A program made the translations under genes and the position numbers. Positions 24,111-32,654 of a stretch of DNA of 64,000 bases are shown here, in pieces. Source of the stretch: Arthrobacter sp. FW306-2-2C-D06B (lineage in GTDB: Bacteria; Actinomycetota; Actinomycetes; Actinomycetales; Micrococcaceae); contig NZ_CP084560.1 of assembly GCF_021789175.1 (NCBI RefSeq), positions 3,534,001 to 3,598,000 of the forward strand, given 5' to 3'. The notes below the pieces were generated by a model, which was not told the origin of the DNA, did not search any database, and saw only the letters and a program-made list of their open reading frames with translations. Position 1 is the first letter of the stretch; each line of letters starts with the position of its first letter.

Positions 24111-24665
24111 CTAGTGCCAGAGGTGCGGGGCGGCCTTCCGGGCGCCGGGGAGTGCGTTGTTCTCCCGCCACTCGTGGATCCATTCCGGAAGCTCGAGATC
24201 CGCTGGAGGCTCACCGAACTCGGCCAGGATTTCCTCCTGGCTCACGGGCCGGCCCTTTGCGACAAGCCGGGTGGCAATGTGCGCGCGGGCGTAGATCTCG
24301 CCGTCCACCACCATGCGTTGTTCAAAGTAGATGGCCTTGGAATCGAGCCCGATGATCTTGGACTCGATGGTGTATTGCTGCCAGAGCTGCAACGACTTCC
24401 GGAACGCAATGGTCTCCCCTGCAGCTACGGGGCTCCAGCCCCGGCGGCGCATCTTCTGCCAGATCCCTGCACGCACCATAAGGTCGAAGCGTCCAAGATC
24501 CATCAGCGAGAAGTACATGCCGTTGTTGACGTGCATTGCAATGTCGATGTCCGTGGGCAGCACACGCATGGGCAACGAGGACATACCCCATACACTGAGC
24601 CGGCTCCGCCTGGACGAGGTGAACAAGATCAAGAGGGTTCGCAGAAGCAAATGCATAACCGCCAT
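24111..24665 (-). CDS. Acyl-CoA thioesterase-like hot-dog protein
   Basis: The 184-residue product has the hot-dog fold signatures of the thioesterase family: RVLPTDIDIAMHVNNGMYFSLMDLGR (with the active-site Asp/His/Asn) and IYFEQRMVVDGEIYARAHI. An N-terminal hydrophobic stretch (MHLLLRTLLILF) suggests peripheral membrane association. The ATG at 24665 is chosen because GGAG lies 7 bases upstream; ATG 24683 also lies in frame but has no binding site. A perfect 8-bp inverted repeat overlies the start (24664-24683). The substrate is unknown, probably an acyl-CoA or acyl carrier thioester. Confidence 0.83.
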   Translation of the reverse strand: MAVMHLLLRTLLILFTSSRRSRLSVWGMSSLPMRVLPTDIDIAMHVNNGMYFSLMDLGRFDLMVRAGIWQKMRRRGWSPVAAGETIAFRKSLQLWQQYTIESKIIGLDSKAIYFEQRMVVDGEIYARAHIATRLVAKGRPVSQEEILAEFGEPPADLELPEWIHEWRENNALPGARKAAPHLWH

Positions 24666-24683
24666 GTTACTCCGCAGTAACAT
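24664..24683. promoter_or_regulatory. Palindromic operator-like site over the thioesterase start
   Basis: ATGTTACTCCGCAGTAACAT has 8-bp arms (ATGTTACT/AGTAACAT) around CCGC. This size and shape is typical of TetR-family operators in actinobacterial lipid genes, though I cannot assign the regulator. Because it overlaps the start codon, a bound repressor would block transcription directly. Confidence 0.5.
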
Positions 24684-24795
24684 TTCGGGACAGCTTCGTT
24701 TTGTGTGTCGCTACATGGCATGTCGTTTACCGCCGGTTCACATGCCGCGGGAAGAATGTCTGAAAACAAATTGCAGAAGGCACCAAGGAGATCCC

Positions 24796-25020
24796 GTGAG
24801 CACCACCCAAACCATCAGGGCACACGCAGAGGTGTGGCCGGAACTGCCGCTTCACCAGGAACTGGTGTTGCAGGACACCCGCGGCAACAGGATCGTGGGC
24901 ACCTTGGACGGCATGACCGAGGATCGCAGCACGCTCTGGATCCAGTTGTCCGGAGGCCTCGGCCGGCAACTCGTCCACCATCAGGACGGATACTGGCTGG
25001 AGCCCGGCAGCTCAAGCTAA
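24796..25020 (+). CDS. Small conserved protein of unknown function (74 aa)
   Basis: Starting at a GTG preceded by AAGGAG, the peptide reads VSTTQTIRAHAEVWPELPLHQ, then LVLQDTRGNRIVGTLDGMTED and WIQLSGGLGRQLVHHQDGYW. It has no membrane segment, no Cys and a likely all-beta character. The strong binding site and good composition support a real gene; the family is not recognised. It is divergent from the thioesterase gene (130 bases between starts) and is followed by the palindromic repeat at 25033. Confidence 0.65.
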   Translation: MSTTQTIRAHAEVWPELPLHQELVLQDTRGNRIVGTLDGMTEDRSTLWIQLSGGLGRQLVHHQDGYWLEPGSSS

Positions 25021-25032
25021 CTGGCTTTCGTC

Positions 25033-25095
25033 GTCGACACCGGAATTCCGGTGCCGACGCCCCACATCCCTGACGACACCGGATTCCGGGTGTCG
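25033..25095. repeat. Double palindrome of ACACCGG type
   Basis: GTCGACACCGGAA/TTCCGGTGCCGAC (25033-25058, 12 of 13 pairs) is followed by CGACACC...GGTGTCG (25074-25095). The two half-elements share the CGACACCGGA core, so the whole may be a degraded longer palindrome. No protein-coding sense in this stretch. Confidence 0.6.
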
Positions 25096-25163
25096 AGAGT
25101 CCAACCGCGCCTCGCAGGCGATCTTCCGCGTCGAACGGCCCCGCCAAGCAAGCAGGCACAAAA

Positions 25164-25194
25164 AAATCCCCGGAACCAATGGTTCCGGGGATTT
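25164..25194. terminator. Terminator after tRNA-Tyr
   Basis: Perfect arms AAATCCCCGGAACC (25164-25177) and GGTTCCGGGGATTT (25181-25194), loop AAT, with a T7 run on the minus strand. It starts 8 bases past the tRNA. Confidence 0.85.
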
Positions 25195-25201
25195 AATTTT
25201 G

Positions 25202-25283
25202 TGGCAGATGAGGGATTCGAACCCCCGTAGGCGTTGCCAGCTGATTTACAGTCAGCCCCCTTTGGCCGCTCGGGTAATCTGCC
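25202..25283 (-). tRNA. tRNA-Tyr (GTA)
   Basis: Class II tRNA. The acceptor GGCAGAT pairs with ATCTGCC, the D arm is TACCCGAGCGGCCAAAGGG, and the anticodon stem GCTGA/TCAGC closes the loop CTGTAAA with anticodon GTA. A long variable arm follows (TGGCAACGCCTA) and the T loop is GGTTCGAATCC. CCA is not encoded. Confidence 0.96.
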
Positions 25284-25412
25284 GAACTTCAAAAGAAGTC
25301 ACTCCCGATCATCGTTTCGTTTCCGATCCGGTAAGCGCGAGCAAGACAACCTTACAGAACTTCCGCCGAAGAATCGAATCGAGGCCTCCAAGCCTCAAAA
25401 CAGGCGAAAATC

Positions 25413-25679
25413 TCAGGCCCCACCAAATATCCGGCCAGCCAACTTGGCCTCGAAACTGGCTGCTTGCTCCAGCGTGATCTGGTTGAGTTGCACGGCCCGC
25501 AACAAGTCCGAGTGGACACCATCCATCCGCGATGCCGCATCAGGAACCGGGCTCAGGACCACGGACGCTGCGAGCGCCGCGGCTGCAACCGCGGTTGCGG
25601 CGGTGGCGGCGACGGCTCCGATTGAACCGGCAGCGGCAGCGGCTGACTTAGTGACGTAACGGACGGCCTGGTTGCTCAT
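25413..25679 (-). CDS. Small Ala-rich protein of unknown function (88 aa)
   Basis: GAAAGGGAG lies 5 bases before the ATG at 25679. The product reads MSNQAVRYVTKSAAAAAGSIG, then an Ala/Val-rich hydrophobic segment (residues 18-45) that can span the membrane, then DAASRMDGVHSDLLRAVQLNQITLEQAASFEAKLAGR. The hydrophobic part is compositionally simple, so it may also be a helix packed in a complex. The family is not recognised. It lies alone between tRNA-Tyr and yajQ, on the opposite strand to yajQ. Confidence 0.65.
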   Translation of the reverse strand: MSNQAVRYVTKSAAAAAGSIGAVAATAATAVAAAALAASVVLSPVPDAASRMDGVHSDLLRAVQLNQITLEQAASFEAKLAGRIFGGA

Positions 25680-25865
25680 AGTGCTCCCTTTCAGGATGGG
25701 ATCTTCAAACTGTTACAACTCTGGCGGGGCAGTCTCAGTTCCGGCCATGCGTGTGCTGTGAGCGAACTGTGAACGCTCAGCACACGCCGGGCGCTTCCGT
25801 ATTAGGCTGGTTGGCAGACAAAGCCGCCCGTTTCCGGGCCGCAACGCACCAACCAAAGGAGAGTC

Positions 25866-26357
25866 ATGGCAGGCGAATCCACATTCGACGTCGTCAGCAA
25901 GGTAGACAAGCAGGAAGTCGCCAACGCGCTCCACCAGTCCCAGAAGGAAATCGCACAGCGATACGACTTCAAGGGCGTCGGCGCGGAGATCGACTTCAGC
26001 GGCGAAAAGATCCTCATGAAGGCCAACTCCGAGGACCGCATCCTCGCTGTCCTGGACGTCTTCCAGTCCAAGCTCATCAAGCGCGGCATCTCCCTCAAGT
26101 CCCTCGACCAGGGCGAGCCGTACCCCTCCGGCAAGGAATTCCGCCTGGAATGCTCCATCAAGGAGGGCATTGCCCAGGACATTGCGAAGAAGATCAACAA
26201 GATCATCCGCGACGAAGCCCCGAAGTCCGTCAAGTCCCAGATCCAGGGCGACGAACTCCGCGTCACGTCGAAGTCCCGCGATGACCTACAGGAGACCATG
26301 AACATCCTGAAGAAGTTCGAAGAGGTCGACCTCCAGTTCGTGAACTTCCGCAGCTAA
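25866..26357 (+). CDS. yajQ: YajQ-family nucleotide-binding protein
   Basis: The 163-residue protein matches the YajQ family end to end. It has STFDVVSKVDKQEVANALHQ at the N-terminus, RYDFKGVGAEIDF, then SIKEGIAQDIAKKINKII and KSVKSQIQGDELRVTSKSRDDLQ. YajQ proteins bind nucleotides; some act as cyclic di-GMP effectors. Cytoplasmic, monocistronic, with AAAGGAGAG before the start. Its terminator is the long hairpin at 26392. Confidence 0.93.
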   Translation: MAGESTFDVVSKVDKQEVANALHQSQKEIAQRYDFKGVGAEIDFSGEKILMKANSEDRILAVLDVFQSKLIKRGISLKSLDQGEPYPSGKEFRLECSIKEGIAQDIAKKINKIIRDEAPKSVKSQIQGDELRVTSKSRDDLQETMNILKKFEEVDLQFVNFRS

Positions 26358-26391
26358 GACTTCGCTGCGGCCCAGGCCGCCATCCAGAAGT

Positions 26392-26438
26392 ACGACGACG
26401 GCGCGTTGCCCCTTGAGCGGGCAACGCGCCGTCGTCGT
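26392..26438 (+). terminator. Long terminator hairpin after yajQ
   Basis: Perfect 20-bp arms (26392-26411 and 26419-26438) around a 7-base loop CTTGAGC; TTAATT follows on the plus strand. Confidence 0.75.
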
Positions 26439-26616
26439 TAATTGGGTTAGGCCTGTCACGCCACGCAAGTTTATGGGGGCGGGCTCCCGCGAGGACCCCG
26501 GGATTCCGCGACGGTACCGATCCGCTGAGGCCAAAAGATTGCTGAGCGTGACAACCGCTCAAAATAATTACGACACCCTTCTTTTGCGTAATCGGATCAA
26601 ACGGGTACTGTACTTC

Positions 26617-26632
26617 CTTAGGCGAGCCTAAG
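26617..26632. promoter_or_regulatory. DtxR/IdeR-type iron box upstream of efeUOB
   Basis: CTTAGGCGAGCCTAAG is a perfect inverted repeat, with the TTAGG...CCTAA ends of DtxR-family iron boxes. It lies 28 bases before the efeU start. Iron-loaded DtxR would repress the operon. Family knowledge supports this; binding is inferred. Confidence 0.75.
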
Positions 26633-26659
26633 TGTGGCTCCCCTAACGAAAGATTCCAG

Positions 26660-27526
26660 ATGACCGCGAACTTCCTGATCGGCCTGCGCGAAGGCCTCGA
26701 AGCCACCCTCATTGTGGTCCTGCTGATGGCCTACCTCGTCAAGACCGGGCGCCGCTCGCTGCTCCCCCGGCTTTGGGCCGGCGTCGGCATCGCCGTGGCC
26801 GTATCCATCGCCTTCGGCGCCCTGCTCACCTTCGGTCCGCAGGGACTGACTTTCGCCGCGCAGGAGGCGATCGGGGGCGGGTTGTCCGTTGCCGCCGTCG
26901 CGCTCGTCACGTGGATGGTCTTCTGGATGGCGCGCACTGCCCGCAGCCTCGGCGGCGAGCTGAAGTCGCAAGTGGACAAGATGGCTGACGGCGCCGCGTG
27001 GGGCCTCGTGGTGGTGGCGGCGCTCGCGGTGGGCCGCGAAGGACTCGAGACGGCGCTGTTCCTTTGGGCTGCTGCCCAGGCCGCCGGGGAATCGTCGCAG
27101 CCGCTGCTCGGCGCACTGCTCGGCCTGGCCGTTGCCGCCGGACTGGGCTACCTGCTGCACCGCGGAGTCTTGAAGGTCAATCTCTCGCGGTTCTTCACCT
27201 GGACCGGCGTCGGACTCATCGTGATCGCGGGCGGTGTGCTCGCCTATGGCGTCCATGACCTCCAGGAAGCCGGAATCCTGCCCGGGCTCCACAACCTCGC
27301 GTTCGACGTCTCAGCGGCCATCCCGCCGTCGTCTTGGTACGGCACCCTGCTCAAGGGCACCCTCAACCTTTCCCCCGCCACGACCTGGCTCGAAGCGGGA
27401 GCCTGGTTGCTGTATGTGCTTCCGGTGCTCTACTTCTACATTCGGGCCAACGGTTCCGCTTCCGCTAAATCTTCCGGCAACGCCGCCGCTCCCCAAACCC
27501 CTTCCCAGGCCGCCAAGGCCGCCTAG
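26660..27526 (+). CDS. efeU: Ferrous iron permease EfeU (FTR1 family)
   Basis: The 288-residue membrane protein has about seven helices and the two REGLE iron-ligand motifs (residues 10-14 and 126-130), the hallmark of FTR1-type iron permeases. It moves iron across the cytoplasmic membrane. GAAAG precedes the ATG. The Ala/Ser/Pro-rich C-terminus is short and cytoplasmic. It is the first gene of the efeUOB operon, 34 bases before efeO, under the iron box at 26617. Confidence 0.96.
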   Translation: MTANFLIGLREGLEATLIVVLLMAYLVKTGRRSLLPRLWAGVGIAVAVSIAFGALLTFGPQGLTFAAQEAIGGGLSVAAVALVTWMVFWMARTARSLGGELKSQVDKMADGAAWGLVVVAALAVGREGLETALFLWAAAQAAGESSQPLLGALLGLAVAAGLGYLLHRGVLKVNLSRFFTWTGVGLIVIAGGVLAYGVHDLQEAGILPGLHNLAFDVSAAIPPSSWYGTLLKGTLNLSPATTWLEAGAWLLYVLPVLYFYIRANGSASAKSSGNAAAPQTPSQAAKAA

Positions 27527-27560
27527 ACGCTTCTCGCACTCCACAACAGAAGGAAACCCC

Positions 27561-28769
27561 ATGCCTGGCACGACCCTGCCCAAAATCACCCTGCCCAAAA
27601 TCGCCTCCCGCTCTCGGAAGTCCCTCGCCATCGTCGCCGCGGCCGCCGCCGTTCCAATGGTGCTCACCGGCTGCACGGACAACACAAAGTCGCCAGGGGC
27701 CAGCGCCTCCGCCGGACCGATCCAGGTCACCAGCACCAAGACCGAGTGCAAGGTTTCCACCGGGAGCGTCCCCAGCGGAAACCTGAGCTTCGCGGTCAAA
27801 AACGAAGGCACGGAAATCACCGAGTTCTACCTCCTCGCGGAGGACGGCTTGCGGATCGTCGGCGAAGTGGAGAACATCGGTCCCGGCTTGACCCGCAACC
27901 TGGTGATCACAGCCCCAGCCGGCAAGTACACCACCGCGTGCAAGCCTGGCATGCAGGGCGACGGCATCCGCGCGGCCTTCGAAGTCACGGACTCCGGAAA
28001 CAAGACCGTCGATGCCGATTTCCAGAAGCTTGTGGACACCGGCGTCCAGCAGTACACGGCGTACGTCAAGGACCAGACCGAGCAGCTCGTGACCGGCACC
28101 AAAGCCTTCGCCGACGCCTACGCCGCAGGCGATGCATCCAAGGCCCGCGAACTCTACGCCGCAACTCGCATGCACTGGGAGCGGATCGAACCGGTCGCGG
28201 AATCCTTCGGCGACCTCGACCCCAAGCTCGATGCCCGCGAAGCCGACCTAGAGCCCGGCCAGGAATGGACCGGATGGCATCGCGCGGAAAAGGACCTGTT
28301 TCCGCCGGCAGGCTACACGGCGCTGACGGCCACCGAGCGAGCCAAGATCGCCACGCAGCTTGTCGCAGATACCGAGGAGCTCGGCAAGCGCACCCGCACT
28401 GTGGTGCTCTCCGCGGATAAGCTCGGCAACGGGGCCAAGGAACTCCTCGACGAAGTCGCGCGCGGCAAGGTCACCGGCGAGGAAGAAATCTGGTCCCACA
28501 CAGACCTCTGGGACTTCCAGGCCAACGTCGACGGCGCCCGGATTGCGTTCGAAAACCTCAAGCCCGCGCTCGCGCAGAAGGACGCTGCCCTCGCCACGAG
28601 CCTCGACGAGAAGTTCGCTGCCCTGCAGGCCGAGCTCAAGAAGCACGCCAAGGGTGACGGCTTCGCTTACTACACCGAACTCAGCCCGGCTGAGGTCCAA
28701 CAACTCGCCGCACTGGTCGACGCCCTGGGCGAGCCGTTGTCCAAGCTCACCTCAGCCGTGGTCCTGTGA
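27561..28769 (+). CDS. efeO: Iron uptake lipoprotein EfeO
   Basis: The 402-residue protein has a signal peptide with lipobox VLTGC (C38). A cupredoxin-like domain follows at about 55-155 (KVSTGSVPSGNLSFAVKNEG, then ITEFYLLAEDG), and then the helical M75 imelysin-like domain with HWERIEP (HxxE metal site). EfeO binds periplasmic or surface iron and hands it to EfeU, and it works with the EfeB peroxidase. GAAGGAA precedes the ATG. A longer in-frame extension overlaps efeU and is rejected. The efeB GTG overlaps the stop by 4 bases. Confidence 0.95.
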   Translation: MPGTTLPKITLPKIASRSRKSLAIVAAAAAVPMVLTGCTDNTKSPGASASAGPIQVTSTKTECKVSTGSVPSGNLSFAVKNEGTEITEFYLLAEDGLRIVGEVENIGPGLTRNLVITAPAGKYTTACKPGMQGDGIRAAFEVTDSGNKTVDADFQKLVDTGVQQYTAYVKDQTEQLVTGTKAFADAYAAGDASKARELYAATRMHWERIEPVAESFGDLDPKLDAREADLEPGQEWTGWHRAEKDLFPPAGYTALTATERAKIATQLVADTEELGKRTRTVVLSADKLGNGAKELLDEVARGKVTGEEEIWSHTDLWDFQANVDGARIAFENLKPALAQKDAALATSLDEKFAALQAELKKHAKGDGFAYYTELSPAEVQQLAALVDALGEPLSKLTSAVVL

Positions 28770-30118
28770 GCGGCTGCCCTTTCAACCACGAGCCCGCTGA
28801 GGCGCCCGACGGCGGCACCCAGCCTGCCGCCGTCGGGCCGCACAGGCGCGGCGTGTCCCGTCGAGGGCTGTTCTCCCTCGCCGGCGTGGGCGGCGTCGGT
28901 GCCGTGGCAGGACTGGCCGCCGGATACCTCAGCCACGATGCCGTGGCCGCAGTGGCCGCCCCCGCAGGCAGCGGAAGCAACGTGGTTCCTTTCTACGGCG
29001 AACGCCAAGCCGGCATCATCACTCCCACACAGGACCGCCTCCACATGGCTGCCTTCGACGTCACCATCGAGGACCGCGCCGCGGTGATCCAGCTCCTGAA
29101 AGACTGGACCGCCGCGGCCGAGGCAATGACCACCGGCCGCACAACGGGCGCGACCGGCGCCGTCGACGGCTCCTACGATGCGCCGCCGGAAGACACCGGG
29201 GAAGCCCTCGATCTCGCGGCGGGCAAGCTGACGTTGACGTTCGGCTTTGGCCCGGGCCTCTTCGAAAAGGACCTCAAACCCCGCTTCGGCCTGGAGGGCC
29301 GCAGACCCGGCGCCCTGATCGACCTGCCGCATTTCCCCGGCGATGCCTTGCAGCCAGAACGCACCGGCGGGGACATTGTGGTCCAGGCGTGCGCGGACGA
29401 TCCCCAAGTTGCCGTGCACGCGATCCGCAACCTGGCCCGCATCGGCTTCGGCAAGGTGCGCGTCCGTTGGTCCCAGCTGGGCTTCGGCCGGACTTCCTCC
29501 ACGTCGCGGGCCCAGGCGACCGCACGCAACCTTTTCGGGTTCAAGGACGGCACAGCCAACCTGAAGTCGGAAGACGCGGCACCCCTGGACGAGCACGTCT
29601 GGGCCACCGCCGGAACCCACCCGGGAGAAGCGTGGATGGCGGGAGGCAGCTACCTTGTGTCCCGGCGGATTCGGATGCATATCGAAATCTGGGACCGCAC
29701 GTCGCTCCGCGAACAGGAAGGCCTGATCGGCCGCACCAAGGGTGTTGGAGCCCCCTTGTCCGGAGGAGAGGAATTCACGGCGCCGGACTTCGCGATCAAG
29801 GGCCGCGACGGAGAGCCGTTGATTCCGATCGATTCCCACGTCCGCCTCGCCCACGCGGACCAGAACAACGGCGTGAAGATGCTTCGCCGCGGATACAACT
29901 ACACCGACGGTTCGGACGGGCTCGGCCACCTCGACGCAGGTCTGTTCTTCATCGCCTTCGTCAAGGACCCACGGACGCATTACGTGCCCATGCAGATGGC
30001 CATGGCGAAGAGCGACAAGCTGGCCCTGGAGTACCTCAAGCACACGGGCTCGGGGCTGTTCGCGGTGCCTCCGGGCATAAAGGCGGGCGGCTTCATTGGT
30101 GAGGGCTTGTTCGCATGA
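28766..30118 (+). CDS. efeB: Dyp-type peroxidase/deferrochelatase EfeB, Tat-exported
   Basis: The 450-residue haem enzyme begins VSGCPFNHEPAE and carries a twin-arginine signal (GVSRRGLFSLAG, followed by an Ala-rich core). The Dyp family GxxDG motif appears in FGFKDGTANL, and QNNGVKMLRRGYNYTDG near the C-terminus is typical of EfeB. It oxidises or extracts iron (from haem in some species) for uptake. The GTG start overlaps the efeO stop as GTGA, giving coupled translation. Last gene of the operon. Confidence 0.95.
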   Translation: MSGCPFNHEPAEAPDGGTQPAAVGPHRRGVSRRGLFSLAGVGGVGAVAGLAAGYLSHDAVAAVAAPAGSGSNVVPFYGERQAGIITPTQDRLHMAAFDVTIEDRAAVIQLLKDWTAAAEAMTTGRTTGATGAVDGSYDAPPEDTGEALDLAAGKLTLTFGFGPGLFEKDLKPRFGLEGRRPGALIDLPHFPGDALQPERTGGDIVVQACADDPQVAVHAIRNLARIGFGKVRVRWSQLGFGRTSSTSRAQATARNLFGFKDGTANLKSEDAAPLDEHVWATAGTHPGEAWMAGGSYLVSRRIRMHIEIWDRTSLREQEGLIGRTKGVGAPLSGGEEFTAPDFAIKGRDGEPLIPIDSHVRLAHADQNNGVKMLRRGYNYTDGSDGLGHLDAGLFFIAFVKDPRTHYVPMQMAMAKSDKLALEYLKHTGSGLFAVPPGIKAGGFIGEGLFA

Positions 30119-30172
30119 AGCCGCCCGTCGTCGAACGCGGCACCGGCACTCGGGGGCTGACGGGACCGCTGG

Positions 30173-31042
30173 CTAGGAAAGCGGCCGTCCGGCCATCCGT
30201 TCGAGCCGCTCGATGCGCTCACGCATGGGCGGGTGGGTGGCGAACAGCTTGGTCATGGCACCGCCGCGGAACGGGTTGGCAATCATGAGGTGCGAAGTAT
30301 TCACGAGGCGCTGATCCTGTGGCAGCGGCACTTGCTTCACGCCCGCTTCAATCCTGCGAAGGGCTGAGGCGAGCGCCAGCGGATCGCCGGTGAGCTCCGC
30401 GCCGTCGTGGTCGGCGTCGTACTCCCTCGTGCGGGAAATGGCGAGCTGGATCAAGGAGGCGGCAAACGGCGCCAGGAGCGCCATGGCGATCATGGCAATC
30501 GGATTGGCGTTGCGCCGGTCCCCGCCGCCGAAGAACAGCAGCATCTGGCCCACCGAAGTAATGACGCCGGCGACGGCGGCCGCGATGGACGAGGTGAGGA
30601 TGTCGCGGTTGTAGACATGCATGAGTTCATGCCCGAGGACGCCCCGGAGTTCGCGCGCGTCGAGCAAGTTCAGGATGCCCGCCGTGCAGCACACGGCGGC
30701 GTTCTTCGGATTACGTCCCGTGGCGAAGGCATTGGGGGTCATCGTCGGAGAAACGTAGATCCTCGGCATGGGTTGGTTCGCGCGCACGGAGAGTTCCCGG
30801 ACGATTTGGTAAAGCTGCGGAGCCTCGGCTTCCGAAACCGGGTACGCGGCCATGGACCGGATGGCGATCTTGTCGCTGTTCCAATATCCATAAGCGGTTG
30901 TCGCGATGCCGATCAGTGCCATGATCCAGATGGGCGACGCACTGCGGGTGCCCACGCCGATCACGGCTCCGAGTCCCAGCAGCACCGCCCAGAGCACACC
31001 GAATAGCGCTGCGGTCTTCAGGCCATTGTGATGATTATGCAC
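30173..31042 (-). CDS. htpX: HtpX-like membrane metalloprotease
   Basis: The 289-residue M48 protease has HELMH (138-142), and EYDADHDGAEL supplies the third zinc ligand. Membrane helices flank the core (about 12-30, 37-52, 151-170 and 182-198). It degrades misfolded membrane proteins with FtsH; the active site faces the cytoplasm. Length and motif spacing are normal for the actinobacterial form. It lies downstream of an MFS gene on the same strand, with a family B palindrome between them. Confidence 0.93.
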   Translation of the reverse strand: MHNHHNGLKTAALFGVLWAVLLGLGAVIGVGTRSASPIWIMALIGIATTAYGYWNSDKIAIRSMAAYPVSEAEAPQLYQIVRELSVRANQPMPRIYVSPTMTPNAFATGRNPKNAAVCCTAGILNLLDARELRGVLGHELMHVYNRDILTSSIAAAVAGVITSVGQMLLFFGGGDRRNANPIAMIAMALLAPFAASLIQLAISRTREYDADHDGAELTGDPLALASALRRIEAGVKQVPLPQDQRLVNTSHLMIANPFRGGAMTKLFATHPPMRERIERLERMAGRPLS

Positions 31043-31115
31043 TTCACTACTTTCTTGCAGTTATCTCGCTGTTGGTTCTGATCCGATTAACGCCGGCGGC
31101 GGCCCGGACGTTCCG

Positions 31116-31181
31116 CCCAACTGACTCGCATTTAATGTCGTTCTGGGCCGCCATAACGACAACAACTGCGAGCTACTTGGG
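31116..31181. repeat. 66-bp palindromic element, family B, copy 1
   Basis: It begins CCCAACTGACTCGCA and ends TGCGAGCTACTTGGG. Arms of 27 bases have about six mismatches, so this copy is the most decayed. Other copies are at 57666 and 61883. It sits between an MFS gene and htpX, both on the minus strand. Confidence 0.8.
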
Positions 31182-31199
31182 CGTGGGGCTCAACACGGG

Positions 31200-32471
31200 C
31201 TAGGGCACCGGGTGGATCGAATCGTACTGGAGGAATCCGCGTTGCCCGCGCGCCACGAGCCACGCCAGTACTGCGCACAGCACGCCGCCGAGGAGCAGGA
31301 CCCAACCTTCGCTGAGGACCTTGGTGGCGCCACCGGCGAGCATGTCCCCCACTCGCGGACCACCTGAAACCACCACGATGAACACGCCTTGCAACCGTCC
31401 CCGCATGTGGTCCGGAGTGGCCGATTGCAGGATGGTGGTGCGGAAGACCGCGCTGACCGAGTCCGAGATCCCGGCAAGGGCGCAACACATGGCGGCCGGG
31501 ATGATCCACAGCGTGACCCCGTCGCGCCCGGCGTCCCCGGCAAGGACCACCACCAGGCCGAAAGCCGCGATCGAAAAGCCCCATCCGGCCACTGACCACA
31601 CCACTGCGCTCCCTTGGCGCCGTACCCTCCCCAGCGGTCCGGAGAACAACCCCGCCAGGAAGGCGCCGACAGCCACCGAGGCGAGCAGCACACCCACGGT
31701 GGTGTCGCCGCCTCCGATCATCGTGGCTCCGATCGCGGGCATGAGGGCGCGCGGCTGGGCGCAGATCATCGCAATGAGGTCGATGATGAAGGTCATGCGG
31801 AGGTTGGGCCGGGTGCCCAGGAAACGGAAGCCCTCGACGACGGAGCGCAAGCCGGGTGCCGACGCGTTCGCTGCCGCGGGAAGGGCCGGGAGCTTGAAAA
31901 GGCTCCACAGCGCGAAGGCGAAGCTCAGGGCATCGATCGTGTAGGTCCAGCCAAAACCGCTCGAAGCGACCAGAACGCCGGCCAGCAGGGGGCCGGCGGT
32001 CATGGAAATACCCATGTTGAGCATGCTCAACGCGTTGGCTGCGGGCAGCAGTTCCTTGCGGACCAGCAAGGGAATGATGGCGCTGCGTGCGGGCGCGTTG
32101 ATGCCTTGCGCGCCGCTCTGAACCGCGACGAGGAGGAACAGGATCCAGACATTGTTCAGCTGGAACCACGCTTGGAGTGCCAGGGCCACGCTGCAGCCCC
32201 ACAAAACGAGGGACGCAACAATGGCGACTTTTCGCCGGTCATAGGCATCCGAAAGGGCACCTCCAAACAAACCCGCGATCACGAGCGGGACCAGGGCAAA
32301 GATGCTGAGCAGGCCCACGTAGAGGCTCTGTTGGGTGATGCTGTAGACCTCGAGGCTCACAGCAACCAGGGTCAGCTGGGATCCGACCATCGACACGGAC
32401 GACCCCAGCCACAGACGGCGGAATGCGGGGCTTTCGCGAAGCGGGGTCATGTCAGCCAGGAGTTTTGCCAC
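31200..32471 (-). CDS. MFS exporter, EntS/DHA3-like
   Basis: The 423-residue protein has 12 helices and begins MTPLRESPAFRRLWLGSSVSMVGSQLTLVAVSLEVYSIT, the typical start of enterobactin exporter-like MFS proteins. The motif-A loop LSDAYDRRKVAIVAS and GINAPARSAIIPLLV also match that group. Substrate is not proven; a siderophore or drug is likely. The promoter region upstream holds an iron-box-like site (32633-32651), which supports a siderophore exporter. Divergent from furA. Confidence 0.88.
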   Translation of the reverse strand: MAKLLADMTPLRESPAFRRLWLGSSVSMVGSQLTLVAVSLEVYSITQQSLYVGLLSIFALVPLVIAGLFGGALSDAYDRRKVAIVASLVLWGCSVALALQAWFQLNNVWILFLLVAVQSGAQGINAPARSAIIPLLVRKELLPAANALSMLNMGISMTAGPLLAGVLVASSGFGWTYTIDALSFAFALWSLFKLPALPAAANASAPGLRSVVEGFRFLGTRPNLRMTFIIDLIAMICAQPRALMPAIGATMIGGGDTTVGVLLASVAVGAFLAGLFSGPLGRVRRQGSAVVWSVAGWGFSIAAFGLVVVLAGDAGRDGVTLWIIPAAMCCALAGISDSVSAVFRTTILQSATPDHMRGRLQGVFIVVVSGGPRVGDMLAGGATKVLSEGWVLLLGGVLCAVLAWLVARGQRGFLQYDSIHPVP

Positions 32472-32536
32472 CGTCCAACCCTACCCATCAACGCGTCCGC
32501 CCTCCCGGAGCGGCGCGTGGGGCGGCGTTCGCTGCT

Positions 32537-32621
32537 GCGGTCCGGGCCGCCGTCGGGCCGCGTGCCTCTGTCGCGAGCCCGAGTCCGTGCCGCCGTCGCA
32601 CCCGAGTCCCGGCCGCCGTCG
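32537..32621. repeat. GC-rich 21-mer direct repeats in the exporter leader
   Basis: CCCGAGTCCnnGCCGCCGTCG occurs at 32578-32598 and 32601-32621 (period 23), and a truncated copy (GGTCCGGGCCGCCGTCG) lies at 32539-32555. They fall in the 5' region of the exporter transcript. No coding sense. Confidence 0.5.
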
Positions 32622-32632
32622 GCGGGTTCATC

Positions 32633-32651
32633 CGAAGTTAGCCTCACCTTA
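32633..32651. promoter_or_regulatory. DtxR/IdeR-like iron box between exporter and furA
   Basis: Read on the minus strand the site is TAAGGTGAGGCTAACTTCG. It agrees at 14 of 19 positions with the DtxR/IdeR 19-mer TTAGGTTAGGCTAACCTAA. It abuts the Fur-type palindrome that starts 4 bases further right. Confidence 0.6.
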
Positions 32652-32654
32652 TTG

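Larger units (their letters stand above)
26358..26659. other. Terminator and promoter region between yajQ and efeU
   Basis: No gene. Positions 26392-26438 form the yajQ terminator. The part from 26440 to 26640 becomes AT-richer toward the right and carries the DtxR-type palindrome at 26617, which marks the efeU promoter. Confidence 0.6.

Noticed and set aside
24594..24795. Additional gene between the thioesterase and the 74-aa gene
   Set aside because: Open frames here only extend the neighbouring genes through the palindromic start region; no separate start or motif is visible.
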